Of a stretch of DNA of 6,822 bases, positions 1 to 5,537 are shown piece after piece. Both the position numbers and the translations under genes were made by a program. The stretch is from Propionibacteriaceae bacterium (GTDB lineage Bacteria; Actinomycetota; Actinomycetes; Propionibacteriales; Propionibacteriaceae), in assembly GCA_031287505.1 (NCBI GenBank), contig JAITSW010000034.1, positions 1 to 6,822 of the forward strand, read 5' to 3'. Numbering within the stretch: the stretch's first letter is position 1; each line of letters begins with the position of its first letter. The notes beneath the pieces are model-generated. The model saw only the letters and a program-made list of their open reading frames with translations. It was not told the origin of the DNA and did not search any database.

Positions 1-28
1 AAAACGTGCGCCTAACCCGGACATGCCG

Positions 29-56
29 CCCCTTCCCGCCCGCCTCCCGCATACCC
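29..56 (-). other. G-quadruplex-capable tract (minus strand)
   Basis: The plus strand shows C-runs at 29-32, 35-37, 39-41, 46-48 and 54-56, separated by 2, 1, 4 and 5 bases, with a sixth run at 66-70. Read on the minus strand, this is five runs of at least three G with loops of 1 to 5 bases, which fits the canonical G3+N1-7 quadruplex pattern. It lies about 110 bases upstream of the AlkZ-like gene. The pattern is visible; a regulatory role is inference. Confidence 0.45.
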
Positions 57-155
57 GCAAGCCTTCCCCCGCAATGACAACCGCCCCCAACCTCCAAAAA
101 ACCACACTCCCGGCAACCAGCCCGAACTCGCAGCGATGGGGTATTCAGGCCGTGC

Positions 156-161
156 TAGTTT
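156..161 (+). promoter_or_regulatory. Candidate -10 box for a leaderless AlkZ-like mRNA
   Basis: The hexamer TAGTTT fits the actinobacterial TAnnnT -10 pattern and ends six bases before the ATG at 167. Transcription would then begin at or next to the start codon. No Shine-Dalgarno-like purine run lies in the 15 bases before the ATG, which agrees with a leaderless transcript. No convincing -35 hexamer is present at the usual distance. Weak call from a short motif. Confidence 0.35.
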
Positions 162-166
162 GAGTC

Positions 167-1303
167 ATGCTTCCAAACTTGGCGATTCTTTCGCTTAGGC
201 TCCGCTCCTTAGGGCTAGCGGGCGCAAATCTCCCAGACGCGACCTCCGTTGCCACCCACTTCCTGGCGCTTCAAGGCCAGGTCTTTCCAGCGTCTCAGTG
301 GGCGCTCGGACTGCGAGCCGCAATGCCTCGCAGTGCCGTTCGCGCTGAATTTGATGCGGGACGATTGGTGCGATCTTGGCCTATGCGGGGCACCATCCAC
401 GTTATGGCAGCTGCCGACTTGGGTTGGTTCCAAGATCTTATGTGGAAACACGTCGGGCAACGGGCATTTCACCGTTGGTTTGAAAGAAATGGGCTAAGCC
501 TGGATATCGTCGAGCGGGGACGAGAACTAGCCCGAGAAGTCCTGGGTAATAGAAACGCACTGAGCCGAAATGAGCTATTTGATCACTTCTCGCAACGAGG
601 GGTTTCTGACGATCCGGGCTTCTTACGAGGCATACTGCACTATTTGTGTCGAGATTCGACGGTGACGTTAGGCCCTACCCGTGGGAGTGAACACCTAGTG
701 GTTCTCACGGAATCCTGGGTAACTAAGCCGCGACTGTTTTCCGCACAGGAGGCTCTTGCCGAGTTGGTGGTGCGTTTCGTGAATTCACATGGCCCGGTAA
801 GCGCAAAGGACATGGCCCGCTGGACGGGTTTGAGTCTTGGCGCATTGGCGGGCGGTATAGCCGATGCCTCAGATCGAATTGTAAAGCTCCCCGGCGAAAA
901 TGGGGCTACTTGGCACGTCTCGAAAAAGCTCGCCAATTGGAATGAGTTTGAGCCGGCCAAGCCGGGCATTCAGCTGCTTCCTGCCTTTGACGAGCATATT
1001 CTGGGCTATGGGGATCGCACCGCTCAGCTAGAGCCGGCATATGAAGAGACAATCTGTCCCGGACGCAACGGCATGTTCAAACCAACGGTAACTCTCGATG
1101 GGGTGACGGTGGGGACGTGGCAAGCCCCCACCCCCGGAGCCGTCGCCAAGTTAGCCCCGGGTAGGTCAGTGCCAATCGTCGTTCGTCCCTTTGATTCAAA
1201 ACGGGCTCGGCTTCTGGGAAAGCGGGCTTTGCAAGCAGCTGCTAACACTTACGCCAGCTTTTTAGGATTCGATGAAGCCGCGCTTAAAATCCTTCCGGGC
1301 TAG
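167..1303 (+). CDS. AlkZ-like winged-helix protein, putative DNA glycosylase (HTH_42/PF06224)
   Basis: The 378-residue protein matches the winged-helix family that includes AlkZ of Streptomyces and YcaQ of E. coli, which remove alkylated or crosslinked bases from DNA. Visible marks are an N-terminal LALQGQ segment with Q36-x-Q38, at the place of the catalytic Gln-x-Gln of AlkZ; the family signature RSWPMRGTIH at 69-78; a middle winged-helix-like part (about 195-245); and a C-terminal block, LLPAFDEHILGYGDR (270-284), followed by DGVTVGTW. The length is normal for the family. The ATG at 167 has no ribosome binding site; I keep it because the N-terminus fits the family and a leaderless start is plausible. 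The stop lies in the 12-base palindrome CGGGCTAGCCCG (1296-1307). The gene stands alone, convergent with the reductase. Family assignment is firm; glycosylase activity is inferred, because many members are known only as winged-helix DNA-binding proteins. Confidence 0.85.
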   Translation: MLPNLAILSLRLRSLGLAGANLPDATSVATHFLALQGQVFPASQWALGLRAAMPRSAVRAEFDAGRLVRSWPMRGTIHVMAAADLGWFQDLMWKHVGQRAFHRWFERNGLSLDIVERGRELAREVLGNRNALSRNELFDHFSQRGVSDDPGFLRGILHYLCRDSTVTLGPTRGSEHLVVLTESWVTKPRLFSAQEALAELVVRFVNSHGPVSAKDMARWTGLSLGALAGGIADASDRIVKLPGENGATWHVSKKLANWNEFEPAKPGIQLLPAFDEHILGYGDRTAQLEPAYEETICPGRNGMFKPTVTLDGVTVGTWQAPTPGAVAKLAPGRSVPIVVRPFDSKRARLLGKRALQAAANTYASFLGFDEAALKILPG

Positions 1304-1326
1304 CCCGAGGTGCTATCAATGAGCAG

Positions 1327-1374
1327 AAAACCCGCCACGTTTACCGCTTTCCATTCGCCTAACACCGGGTTTTT
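1327..1374. terminator. Candidate bidirectional terminator between convergent genes
   Basis: AAAACCCG at 1327-1334 pairs perfectly with CGGGTTTT at 1366-1373, leaving T-runs at the 3' end on both strands. The loop is long (31 bases), but GTT (1339-1341) can pair with AAC (1361-1363) inside it. It lies 24 bases past the AlkZ-like stop and about 190 bases past the reductase stop on the other strand. The large loop makes this less certain than a compact hairpin. A smaller dyad, ACCCG/CGGGT, sits at 1432-1436 and 1448-1452. Confidence 0.4.
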
Positions 1375-1450
1375 GATGCGGTGCGAGGTGTTTTGGGCAT
1401 GCCGAGGCGCTACCTAATGCCTGATGTGCAGACCCGTCATTTGATTCCGG

Positions 1451-1554
1451 GTTTGGGACAGGCCAGGGAGTGGGGACACCAAAAGCTCACTGGGCGACCG
1501 CAGCACTGCATGGTTGCGCTGAGTTTGGGACAGGGCAGGGAGTGGGGACACCAA
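1451..1554. repeat. Pair of 32-bp direct repeats (1451-1482 and 1523-1554)
   Basis: The two copies are offset by 72 bases and differ at one position (C1463 versus G1535). Each starts GTTTGGGACAGG and ends AGTGGGGACACCAA. The similarity stops sharply on both sides, and the 40 bases between the copies are unrelated. They lie just past the stop of the reductase, so they would fall in its 3' untranslated region. Short frames crossing them look spurious. I do not recognise the family; it could be a dispersed intergenic repeat or an element end. Confidence 0.85.
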
Positions 1555-1565
1555 GAACTGGAGTC

Positions 1566-2606
1566 TCAGGCGTGCGAGGGGCCAGCCCAGATGTTTATCC
1601 CGCCTTCAACGGCATGCTCGTTTATGCGGCCCAGCTCTTCAGCGGTGAAGCTTAGGTTTGCCAGCGCGCCGACGCTGTCTTTTAGTTGAGATGCGGACGA
1701 AGCGCCGATGAGCGCAGAGGTGACACGCGCGTCGCGCAATACCCAGGCGATAGCCATCTGAGCCAGGCTTTGGCCGCGTTCGCTGGCGATATCGTTTAAT
1801 GCCCGAATATGAGCGAGGTTTTCTTGCGAGAGGAAGTCTTTCTTCAATGATTCTGGACGCGAGGCACGAGAACCCTCCGGGATGCCGTTGAGGTATTTGT
1901 CGGTGAGCATCCCTTGGGCCAACGCCGAATAGGCGATGCAGCCCACCCCGTTTTCGCCGAGAACGTCGAGCAAATCAGCTTCGATCCAACGGTTGAGCAT
2001 GGAATAGGAAGGCTGGTGAATCACCAGCGGCGTCCCCATTTCGCCCAAAATCTTGATTGCCTCTCGAGTGCGTTTCCCCGAGTAGGACGAGATGCCGATG
2101 TAGTGCGTTCGGCCAGAGCGAACGGCAAAATCTAAAGCTCCCAGGCTCTCTTCCAAAGGGGTATCGGGGTCGAAGTGGTGATGATAGAAGATGTCGACAT
2201 AGTCGAGTCCCATCTTTTTCAAAGACTGGTCGAGCGAAGAGATGAGGTATTTGCGCGAGCCGAGGTCTCCGTAAGGGCCGGGCCAATTCTCCCATCCGGC
2301 CTTCGTGGAGATCAAAAGCTCGTCACGGTAGGGCTTGAAAGACTCGCTCATATGCCTACCGAAGTTGGTTTCCGCAGCTCCGGCTTTGGGCCCGTAATTG
2401 TTAGCCAAATCAAAGTGGACGATGCCCAGGTCAAAGGCCTTATGCAGGATTTCGCGCTGAGTTGCGAACGGAGTGTCGTCCCCGAAATTGTGCCAAAGCC
2501 CGAGCGAAATGGCCGGCAACTTCAGCCCGTACTTTCCGCTGTGGCGATATGGCATCCGACCGTCATAGCGATTCGGATCGGCGCGGTATTCCTCGAGAGT
2601 TCTCAT
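1566..2606 (-). CDS. gpr: Aldo/keto reductase, YghZ/Gpr type (L-glyceraldehyde-3-phosphate reductase)
   Basis: A cytosolic NADPH-dependent aldo/keto reductase. As I recall E. coli YghZ/Gpr, it has the same 346-residue length and long near-identical stretches, such as LPAISLGLWHNFG (30-42) and HFDLANNYGP (64-73). The YghZ enzyme reduces L-glyceraldehyde 3-phosphate and also methylglyoxal. The catalytic tetrad is visible: D66, Y71, K102 in STKAG, and H143 in FYHHHFD. The C-terminal cofactor-binding LIGAS motif is present. An upstream ATG at 2639 would add 11 residues, but the ATG at 2606 has the sequence AAGGAGA five bases ahead and restores the E. coli length, so I use it. The gene diverges from cobT and converges on the AlkZ-like gene, and is therefore probably monocistronic. 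The physiological substrate here is inferred. Confidence 0.92.
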   Translation of the reverse strand: MRTLEEYRADPNRYDGRMPYRHSGKYGLKLPAISLGLWHNFGDDTPFATQREILHKAFDLGIVHFDLANNYGPKAGAAETNFGRHMSESFKPYRDELLISTKAGWENWPGPYGDLGSRKYLISSLDQSLKKMGLDYVDIFYHHHFDPDTPLEESLGALDFAVRSGRTHYIGISSYSGKRTREAIKILGEMGTPLVIHQPSYSMLNRWIEADLLDVLGENGVGCIAYSALAQGMLTDKYLNGIPEGSRASRPESLKKDFLSQENLAHIRALNDIASERGQSLAQMAIAWVLRDARVTSALIGASSASQLKDSVGALANLSFTAEELGRINEHAVEGGINIWAGPSHA

Positions 2607-2610
2607 CAGG

Positions 2611-2617
2611 TCTCCTT
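2611..2617 (-). promoter_or_regulatory. Ribosome binding site fixing the reductase start
   Basis: On the minus strand AAGGAGA is followed by CCTG and then the ATG at 2606, a near-ideal Shine-Dalgarno spacing. The upstream in-frame ATG at 2639 has no such site and lies on the likely -10 box, so the shorter protein is favoured. Confidence 0.8.
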
Positions 2618-2638
2618 GAAAAGCAACGATTTCGTTCA

Positions 2639-2668
2639 AGTATATGGCTACGGGTACGTTGGTGTTAC
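2639..2668 (-). promoter_or_regulatory. Candidate promoter of the aldo/keto reductase
   Basis: On the minus strand there is a strong -10 box, TATACT (2644-2639), with GTAACA (2668-2663, four of six to the TTGACA consensus) 18 bases upstream. Transcription would start near 2632, giving a leader of about 26 bases that contains the ribosome binding site. The upstream in-frame ATG at 2639 would lie before this start, which also argues against it. Confidence 0.5.
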
Positions 2669-2672
2669 CCGT
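2650..2672. promoter_or_regulatory. Inverted repeat in the divergent gpr/cobT intergenic region, possible operator
   Basis: ACGGGTA (2650-2656) and TACCCGT (2666-2672) form a perfect 7-bp inverted repeat with a 9-base spacer, so arm centres are 16 bases apart. The arms overlap the spacer and the -35 region of the proposed reductase promoter and lie 28 bases before the cobT start, where a repressor could act on either gene. No regulator is encoded in the window, and I cannot name the factor. A hairpin in the cobT leader is an alternative. Confidence 0.4.
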
Positions 2673-2684
2673 CCAATCGCAAGC

Positions 2685-2690
2685 AGGAGA
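2685..2690 (+). promoter_or_regulatory. Ribosome binding site fixing the cobT start
   Basis: AGGAGA lies nine bases before the GTG at 2700. It decides the cobT start: the same frame stays open for more than 500 bases upstream, but only as the antisense of the reductase gene. Confidence 0.7.
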
Positions 2691-2699
2691 CCAATTAGC

Positions 2700-3707
2700 G
2701 TGAAAATCCAGCAGGCAATCGACAACAAGATCAAGCCACGAGGTGCACTAGGGCTTTTAGAAGATTTGGCATATCAGATCTGCGAGGTGCAAGACACGCT
2801 CACCCCCGTTTTAGCTGACCCAACCATCGTGGTCTTTGCGGCTGATCATGGGGTGGCAGCCGAGGGGGTCAGCGCCTATCCCGCAGCGGTCACTCCGGCT
2901 ATGGTTTCGGCCTGTTTAGGCTCAGGCGCCGGAATTTCGGTTTTTTGCCGCCAAAACGGCATCACCCTAAAAGTGGTTGACAGCGGGGTGGCTTGGCCAG
3001 GTGCCGTCCCTCCTGGCCTTATTTCTAAATCGGCTGGCCCGGGCACCGCGAATTGCTTTGTTTCCGATGCTATGAGCGCCAGCCAGCTCGATTTCTGTTT
3101 CGATTCCGGGCATGAGGTGGTAAGCGAGGAAGTACCCCAAACCTGCACAGTGATCGGTTTTGGCGAAGTCGGGATTGGAAACACCTCAAGTGCGGCATTG
3201 CTTACGTCTGTTCTGGCAGAAATTCCATTGGAAGACTGTGTGGGGGCTGGTACTGGGTTGAATGCTGAGGGTATCGCCCACAAGGCGGCTGTTTTAACGC
3301 AGGCTCGCTCGCGGCACTCAGTTGTGGACGATCCGCGTGATGCCTTGCGGTACTTCGGCGGCTTTGAGATAGCACAGATGGCGGCGGCAATGCTCGCGGC
3401 TTTTGATCGCAATCTGCTGCTTTTGGTAGACGGATATGTGGCCACGGCGGCCTTCTTGGCGGCTTGGCGCATCAACCCGGCCATTCGCCGCAATGCCGTC
3501 TTCTGCCATCGAAGTGCCGAGCGCGGGCATCAGCGGGCTTTGGAAATCTTGAAAGCCCGTCCGATTCTGGATTTGGGAATGCGTCTAGGTGAGGGGACGG
3601 GCGCTGCGGTGGCATTTCCGATAGTGGTGAGTGCGGTGGCTTTTATGAATAAAATGGCAAGCTTCGATGAGGCAGGGGTGCCCACTGGCGCTCCGGAAGC
3701 TGCCTGA
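2700..3707 (+). CDS. cobT: Nicotinate-nucleotide--dimethylbenzimidazole phosphoribosyltransferase
   Basis: CobT moves phosphoribose from nicotinate mononucleotide to 5,6-dimethylbenzimidazole, giving alpha-ribazole 5'-phosphate for the lower ligand of B12. The 335 residues cover the whole family: IDNKIKPRGALG (7-18), VVFAADHGVAAEGVSAYP (44-61), FGEVGIGNTSSAALL (154-168), GAGTGLNAEGIAHK (182-195), the VDGYVATAA segment (243-251), HRSAERGH (270-277), and RLGEGTGAA (295-303). By family knowledge the last block holds the catalytic base, here E298. The GTG start has AGGAGA nine bases upstream and gives a normal N-terminus; the frame runs open to 2175, but that extension is antisense to the reductase. 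It leads a cobT-cobS-cobC set. The 93-bp leader is too short for a usual cobalamin riboswitch. Wording such as VFCRQN and MASFDEAGV recalls Bacteroidetes homologues (memory only). Confidence 0.95.
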   Translation: MKIQQAIDNKIKPRGALGLLEDLAYQICEVQDTLTPVLADPTIVVFAADHGVAAEGVSAYPAAVTPAMVSACLGSGAGISVFCRQNGITLKVVDSGVAWPGAVPPGLISKSAGPGTANCFVSDAMSASQLDFCFDSGHEVVSEEVPQTCTVIGFGEVGIGNTSSAALLTSVLAEIPLEDCVGAGTGLNAEGIAHKAAVLTQARSRHSVVDDPRDALRYFGGFEIAQMAAAMLAAFDRNLLLLVDGYVATAAFLAAWRINPAIRRNAVFCHRSAERGHQRALEILKARPILDLGMRLGEGTGAAVAFPIVVSAVAFMNKMASFDEAGVPTGAPEAA

Positions 3708-3722
3708 GACGGGGTGTTGACC

Positions 3723-4499
3723 GTGGCAATGGAAATCCGGCTCTTCCTTACGGCCGTGATGTTCTACACCAGAATTCCCTGTCCTTCGTGGGTGGGGTAC
3801 TCAGAAGACCAACTCAACCGATCGACTAGATATTTTCCCTTGATTGGCTGGATAGTGGGGAGTTTTGTCTCCCTGGTTATCTACGGAGCGCTCTGGCTCT
3901 TCCCGCCAACCGTGGCGGTGATTCTGGGGTTGGGTCTAGGGGTGCTATTGACTGGCTCTTTTCACGAGGACGGCTTTGCCGACTTCTGTGACGGTTTCGG
4001 AGGCGGCACCACGGCAGAGGGAACTCTGGCGATCATGAAAGACTCCCGAGTTGGAACTTATGCCGTCGTCTCCCTGATAATGCTCTTGGGGCTCAAATTC
4101 TTTGCCGTGGTCTCTTTGGTCGAATCCGGATCATGGTTCGCCGCTCTGGTCTTCGCGCATGTTGCCAGCCGCTGGTGTGTGACAACGATAATCTTCAAAG
4201 ACGAGTATGCCCGCGCCGATGCGACCAGCAAAGTCAAGCCGATTGGGCGCAAGATCTCCAAAGGGGGCTTGGCTCTCGCCACGTTCTGGTTGCTGTTGAC
4301 AGCACTACTTTTTCTGGGAAATCCGACTCGGCTTTGGTGCCTAACCACACTGATTCCAGCTTTCCTCATCCGGGTGCTGTTGGCGGCCTGGTTCCGCCGA
4401 CGGCTGGGCGGATACACTGGAGACTGCTTGGGTGCGGCGCAGCAAATCATCGAAGTGGGCATTTTGCTGGCCATCTTGGCATTAGCGAGGTTTATCTAG
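3723..4499 (+). CDS. cobS: Adenosylcobinamide-GDP ribazoletransferase (cobalamin synthase)
   Basis: CobS is the integral-membrane enzyme that joins adenosylcobinamide-GDP with alpha-ribazole or its phosphate, the last assembly step of adenosylcobalamin. Visible marks are FYTRIPCP near the N-terminus, RYFPLIGWIVG, the acidic GSFHEDGFADFCDGFGGG block that binds metal and substrate, the IMKDSRVGTY motif just after it, and GGYTGDCLGAAQQIIEV near the C-terminus. Several hydrophobic segments lie between these, as expected for a multi-pass protein. The start is uncertain: GTG 3714, TTG 3717, GTG 3723 and ATG 3729 are all in frame. I choose 3723 because GGGG (3711-3714) lies eight bases before it; 3729 gives the most typical N-terminus (MEIRLFLTAVMFYTRIP). 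The gene begins 6 to 21 bases after the cobT stop, so the two are very likely co-transcribed and translationally coupled. Confidence 0.92.
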   Translation: MAMEIRLFLTAVMFYTRIPCPSWVGYSEDQLNRSTRYFPLIGWIVGSFVSLVIYGALWLFPPTVAVILGLGLGVLLTGSFHEDGFADFCDGFGGGTTAEGTLAIMKDSRVGTYAVVSLIMLLGLKFFAVVSLVESGSWFAALVFAHVASRWCVTTIIFKDEYARADATSKVKPIGRKISKGGLALATFWLLLTALLFLGNPTRLWCLTTLIPAFLIRVLLAAWFRRRLGGYTGDCLGAAQQIIEVGILLAILALARFI

Positions 4500-4500
4500 T

Positions 4501-5112
4501 ATGGCAATCAACTCAGTTTCGGCTGTCAACGTCTACCTGATTCGTCATCCGCGCCCACTTGTGGAGCCGGGAGTCTGCTATGGGCTCCTCGACTTGGATG
4601 TGGGTGATGAGAGCCTGAATGAAACCGCCGCGCATATATCGGCCGCCCTCCCGGCATCGATAGATCATTGGTTTACCAGTCCGCTTCAGCGTGCCCGCAA
4701 GCTGGCCGATACCCTTACCGGTCAGGCCGAAGTGGACAAACGCCTAGTTGAGCATAATTTTGGAGACTGGGAAGGCCGGCGCTGGGCAGAGATCCCTGTC
4801 CCCGAATTCGACCTCTGGGATGCTGATTTTGTCACAAAACGTCCGCCGATGGGCGAGTCGTTTGACGAGCTGCACACTCGGGTCGGATCCTTCCTAGAGG
4901 ATCTGCGGGAAAGGTTTGCGGGCGAAGAACCGGGCAATATTGCGGTAGTCACCCACTCTGGAGTCATTCGCTCCTCCCTGTGTCGCACCTTGGGGATGCC
5001 GTTGCATAAAGCCTTTAGCCTTGGAATTGGCTGGAACTCGATGGCTCAGCTTCGCCTGTCCGCGAACAGGCAGTTGGATCAAGTGCGGCAGCTGACCAGC
5101 ACCGACTGGTGA
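4501..5112 (+). CDS. cobC: Alpha-ribazole phosphatase, histidine phosphatase family
   Basis: A 203-residue phosphoglycerate-mutase-like phosphatase. Expected active-site residues are present: R15 and H16 in LIRHPRP (H16 being the phosphorylated histidine), R64 in SPLQRAR, E84 in EHNFGDWEG, and H152 in VVTHSGVIR. The PGVCYG segment after the RH motif is typical of CobC rather than of general phosphoglycerate mutases. It removes the phosphate of alpha-ribazole phosphate made by CobT. The RH motif is followed by Pro, where Gly or Thr is more common. The ATG lies one base after the cobS stop, with GAGG ten bases upstream, so it is the third gene of the set. Without the neighbours the exact substrate could not be told from sequence. 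No terminator is evident before the SRP RNA gene. Confidence 0.88.
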   Translation: MAINSVSAVNVYLIRHPRPLVEPGVCYGLLDLDVGDESLNETAAHISAALPASIDHWFTSPLQRARKLADTLTGQAEVDKRLVEHNFGDWEGRRWAEIPVPEFDLWDADFVTKRPPMGESFDELHTRVGSFLEDLRERFAGEEPGNIAVVTHSGVIRSSLCRTLGMPLHKAFSLGIGWNSMAQLRLSANRQLDQVRQLTSTDW

Positions 5113-5144
5113 AATAGCATTAGCCGGTGCGCCTGAGATCTTGG

Positions 5145-5150
5145 TAGAGT
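5145..5150 (+). promoter_or_regulatory. Candidate -10 box of the SRP RNA gene
   Basis: TAGAGT matches TAnnnT and four of six bases of TATAAT. It would place the start near 5157-5158, where the outer helix of the SRP RNA begins (GG at 5158-5159 pairing with CC at 5243-5244). TTAGCC at 5120-5125 is a poor -35 with a 19-base spacer. The agreement of the predicted start with the RNA 5' end is the main support. Confidence 0.4.
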
Positions 5151-5157
5151 TGGCTTT

Positions 5158-5248
5158 GGTTCCCCGTGCGGCGGTACCTCACCCAACCCTCCCAGGGCCG
5201 GAAGGCAGCAAGAGTAAGTGAGCTCTTCCGGGTGCGCGGGGGCCTTTT
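5158..5248 (+). ncRNA. ffs: Signal recognition particle RNA (bacterial small SRP RNA)
   Basis: This RNA pairs with Ffh to deliver nascent membrane and secreted proteins to the membrane. The apical part shows the family hallmark: a GGAA tetraloop (5200-5203) closed by CC/GG, flanked by CCCAGGG on the left and CAGCAA on the right, which forms the symmetric internal loop bound by the Ffh M domain. The outer stem is clear: CCCCGTGC (5162-5169) pairs with GCGCGGGG (5234-5241), and ACCC (5181-5184) with GGGT (5230-5233). There is no Alu domain, so it is the short type. The wording closely matches actinobacterial SRP RNAs as I recall them. The GC-rich closing stem followed by TTTT (5245-5248) can serve as the terminator. 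Ends are approximate. Short frames across the gene are spurious. Confidence 0.93.
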
Positions 5249-5420
5249 GGGGTTAGCGGCAAAAATGTGTGTCTTTTCCGGGCGTGTCACCTGTTTCTTC
5301 CGGCCCATCCTTTGGGGGTATGGACAAAATGTGTGTCTGGCTCGGGTGTGTCGTCTGGTGTGCTGGCGGCTTGGGAGTTAGCGGCAAAAATGTGTGTCTT
5401 TTCCGAACGTTTAGTGGTTT
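5247..5420 (+). repeat. Three-copy degenerate direct repeat, unit about 62 bp
   Basis: A 29-base sequence from 5252 to 5280 recurs without mismatch at 5377-5405. It begins GTTAGCGGC and ends TCTTTTCCG around a core AAAATGTGTGTCT. A diverged middle copy at 5311-5370 keeps TTTGGGGG, GGACA and the same core (5326-5338). The ATGTGTGTCT core starts at 5265, 5329 and 5390, so spacings are 64 and 61 bases. In the outer copies CGG and AAAA can pair with TTTT and CCG around a 9-base loop, with one bulged C. The array starts at the 3' end of the SRP RNA. I do not recognise the family, and the short reading frames in it are not convincing genes. Confidence 0.8.
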
Positions 5421-5537
5421 CTTATCAAACATTTTCGTTACTTAGCCGTAATCAGGCTGTGTGAGTCTTGCCGATTAGGGAGTCAGGAGTCAGCGCCACC
5501 GCAGACTGGCTTTAGGCAAGTGAAGGGAGCTTCGGCA
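5421..5537 (+). other. Leader region of the amidohydrolase gene
   Basis: No gene is visible between the repeat array and the amidohydrolase. A poor promoter candidate is TTATCA (5422-5427) with CGTAAT (5447-5452) at a 19-base spacing. A 7-base tandem repeat (AGTCAGG, AGTCAGC) lies at 5481-5494. No riboswitch or clear operator was recognised. Confidence 0.35.
5523..5529 (+). promoter_or_regulatory. Ribosome binding site fixing the amidohydrolase start
   Basis: AAGGGAG lies eight bases before the ATG at 5538. The in-frame GTG at 5520 lies upstream of this site and has no comparable site of its own, so the ATG is preferred. Confidence 0.7.

Larger units (their letters stand above)
1..166. other. 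C-rich left-edge intergenic region, no confirmed gene
   Basis: The first 120 bases are strongly C-rich and G-poor on the plus strand. A plus-strand frame is open from base 2 to a TGA at 161-163, but it encodes a proline-rich, low-complexity peptide and few stops are expected in such sequence, so I do not call it a gene. On the minus strand, ATG codons at 52 and 24 run open off the left edge. Each has a purine-rich stretch upstream (GGAAGG or AAGGGG), so the start of a divergent gene cannot be excluded, but only 8 to 17 codons are visible. Confidence 0.5.

Noticed and set aside
102..114. Resemblance of CCACACTCCCGGC to the reverse complement of the 32-bp repeat
   Set aside because: Needs gaps to align over only about 13 bases in a C-rich stretch, so it is not distinguishable from chance.
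1304..1419. Imperfect direct repeat GAGGTGCTATC / GAGGCGCTACC (about 1307 and 1404)
   Set aside because: Short and with several mismatches; likely chance in a small intergenic region.
1381..1689. 102-codon plus-strand frame through the 32-bp repeats
   Set aside because: It runs across both repeat copies and into the antisense of the reductase C-terminus, with no family similarity.
2175..2699. Upstream 175-codon extension of the cobT frame
   Set aside because: It is antisense to the reductase coding region, has no family similarity to CobT, and the GTG at 2700 has a good ribosome binding site and gives the normal N-terminus.
2876..3493. 205-codon minus-strand frame inside cobT
   Set aside because: It is a shadow of a strongly conserved plus-strand gene, has a biased low-complexity composition (Ser, Pro, Ala, Lys) and no recognisable domain.
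5247..5420. CRISPR array
   Set aside because: Only three units, the middle one diverged, with spacers of unequal and partly similar sequence, and no cas genes nearby.
5166..5464. Short plus-strand frames of 65 to 71 codons across the SRP RNA and the repeats
   Set aside because: One begins inside the SRP RNA gene and the other is made largely of the repeat units; neither has a ribosome binding site or a domain.
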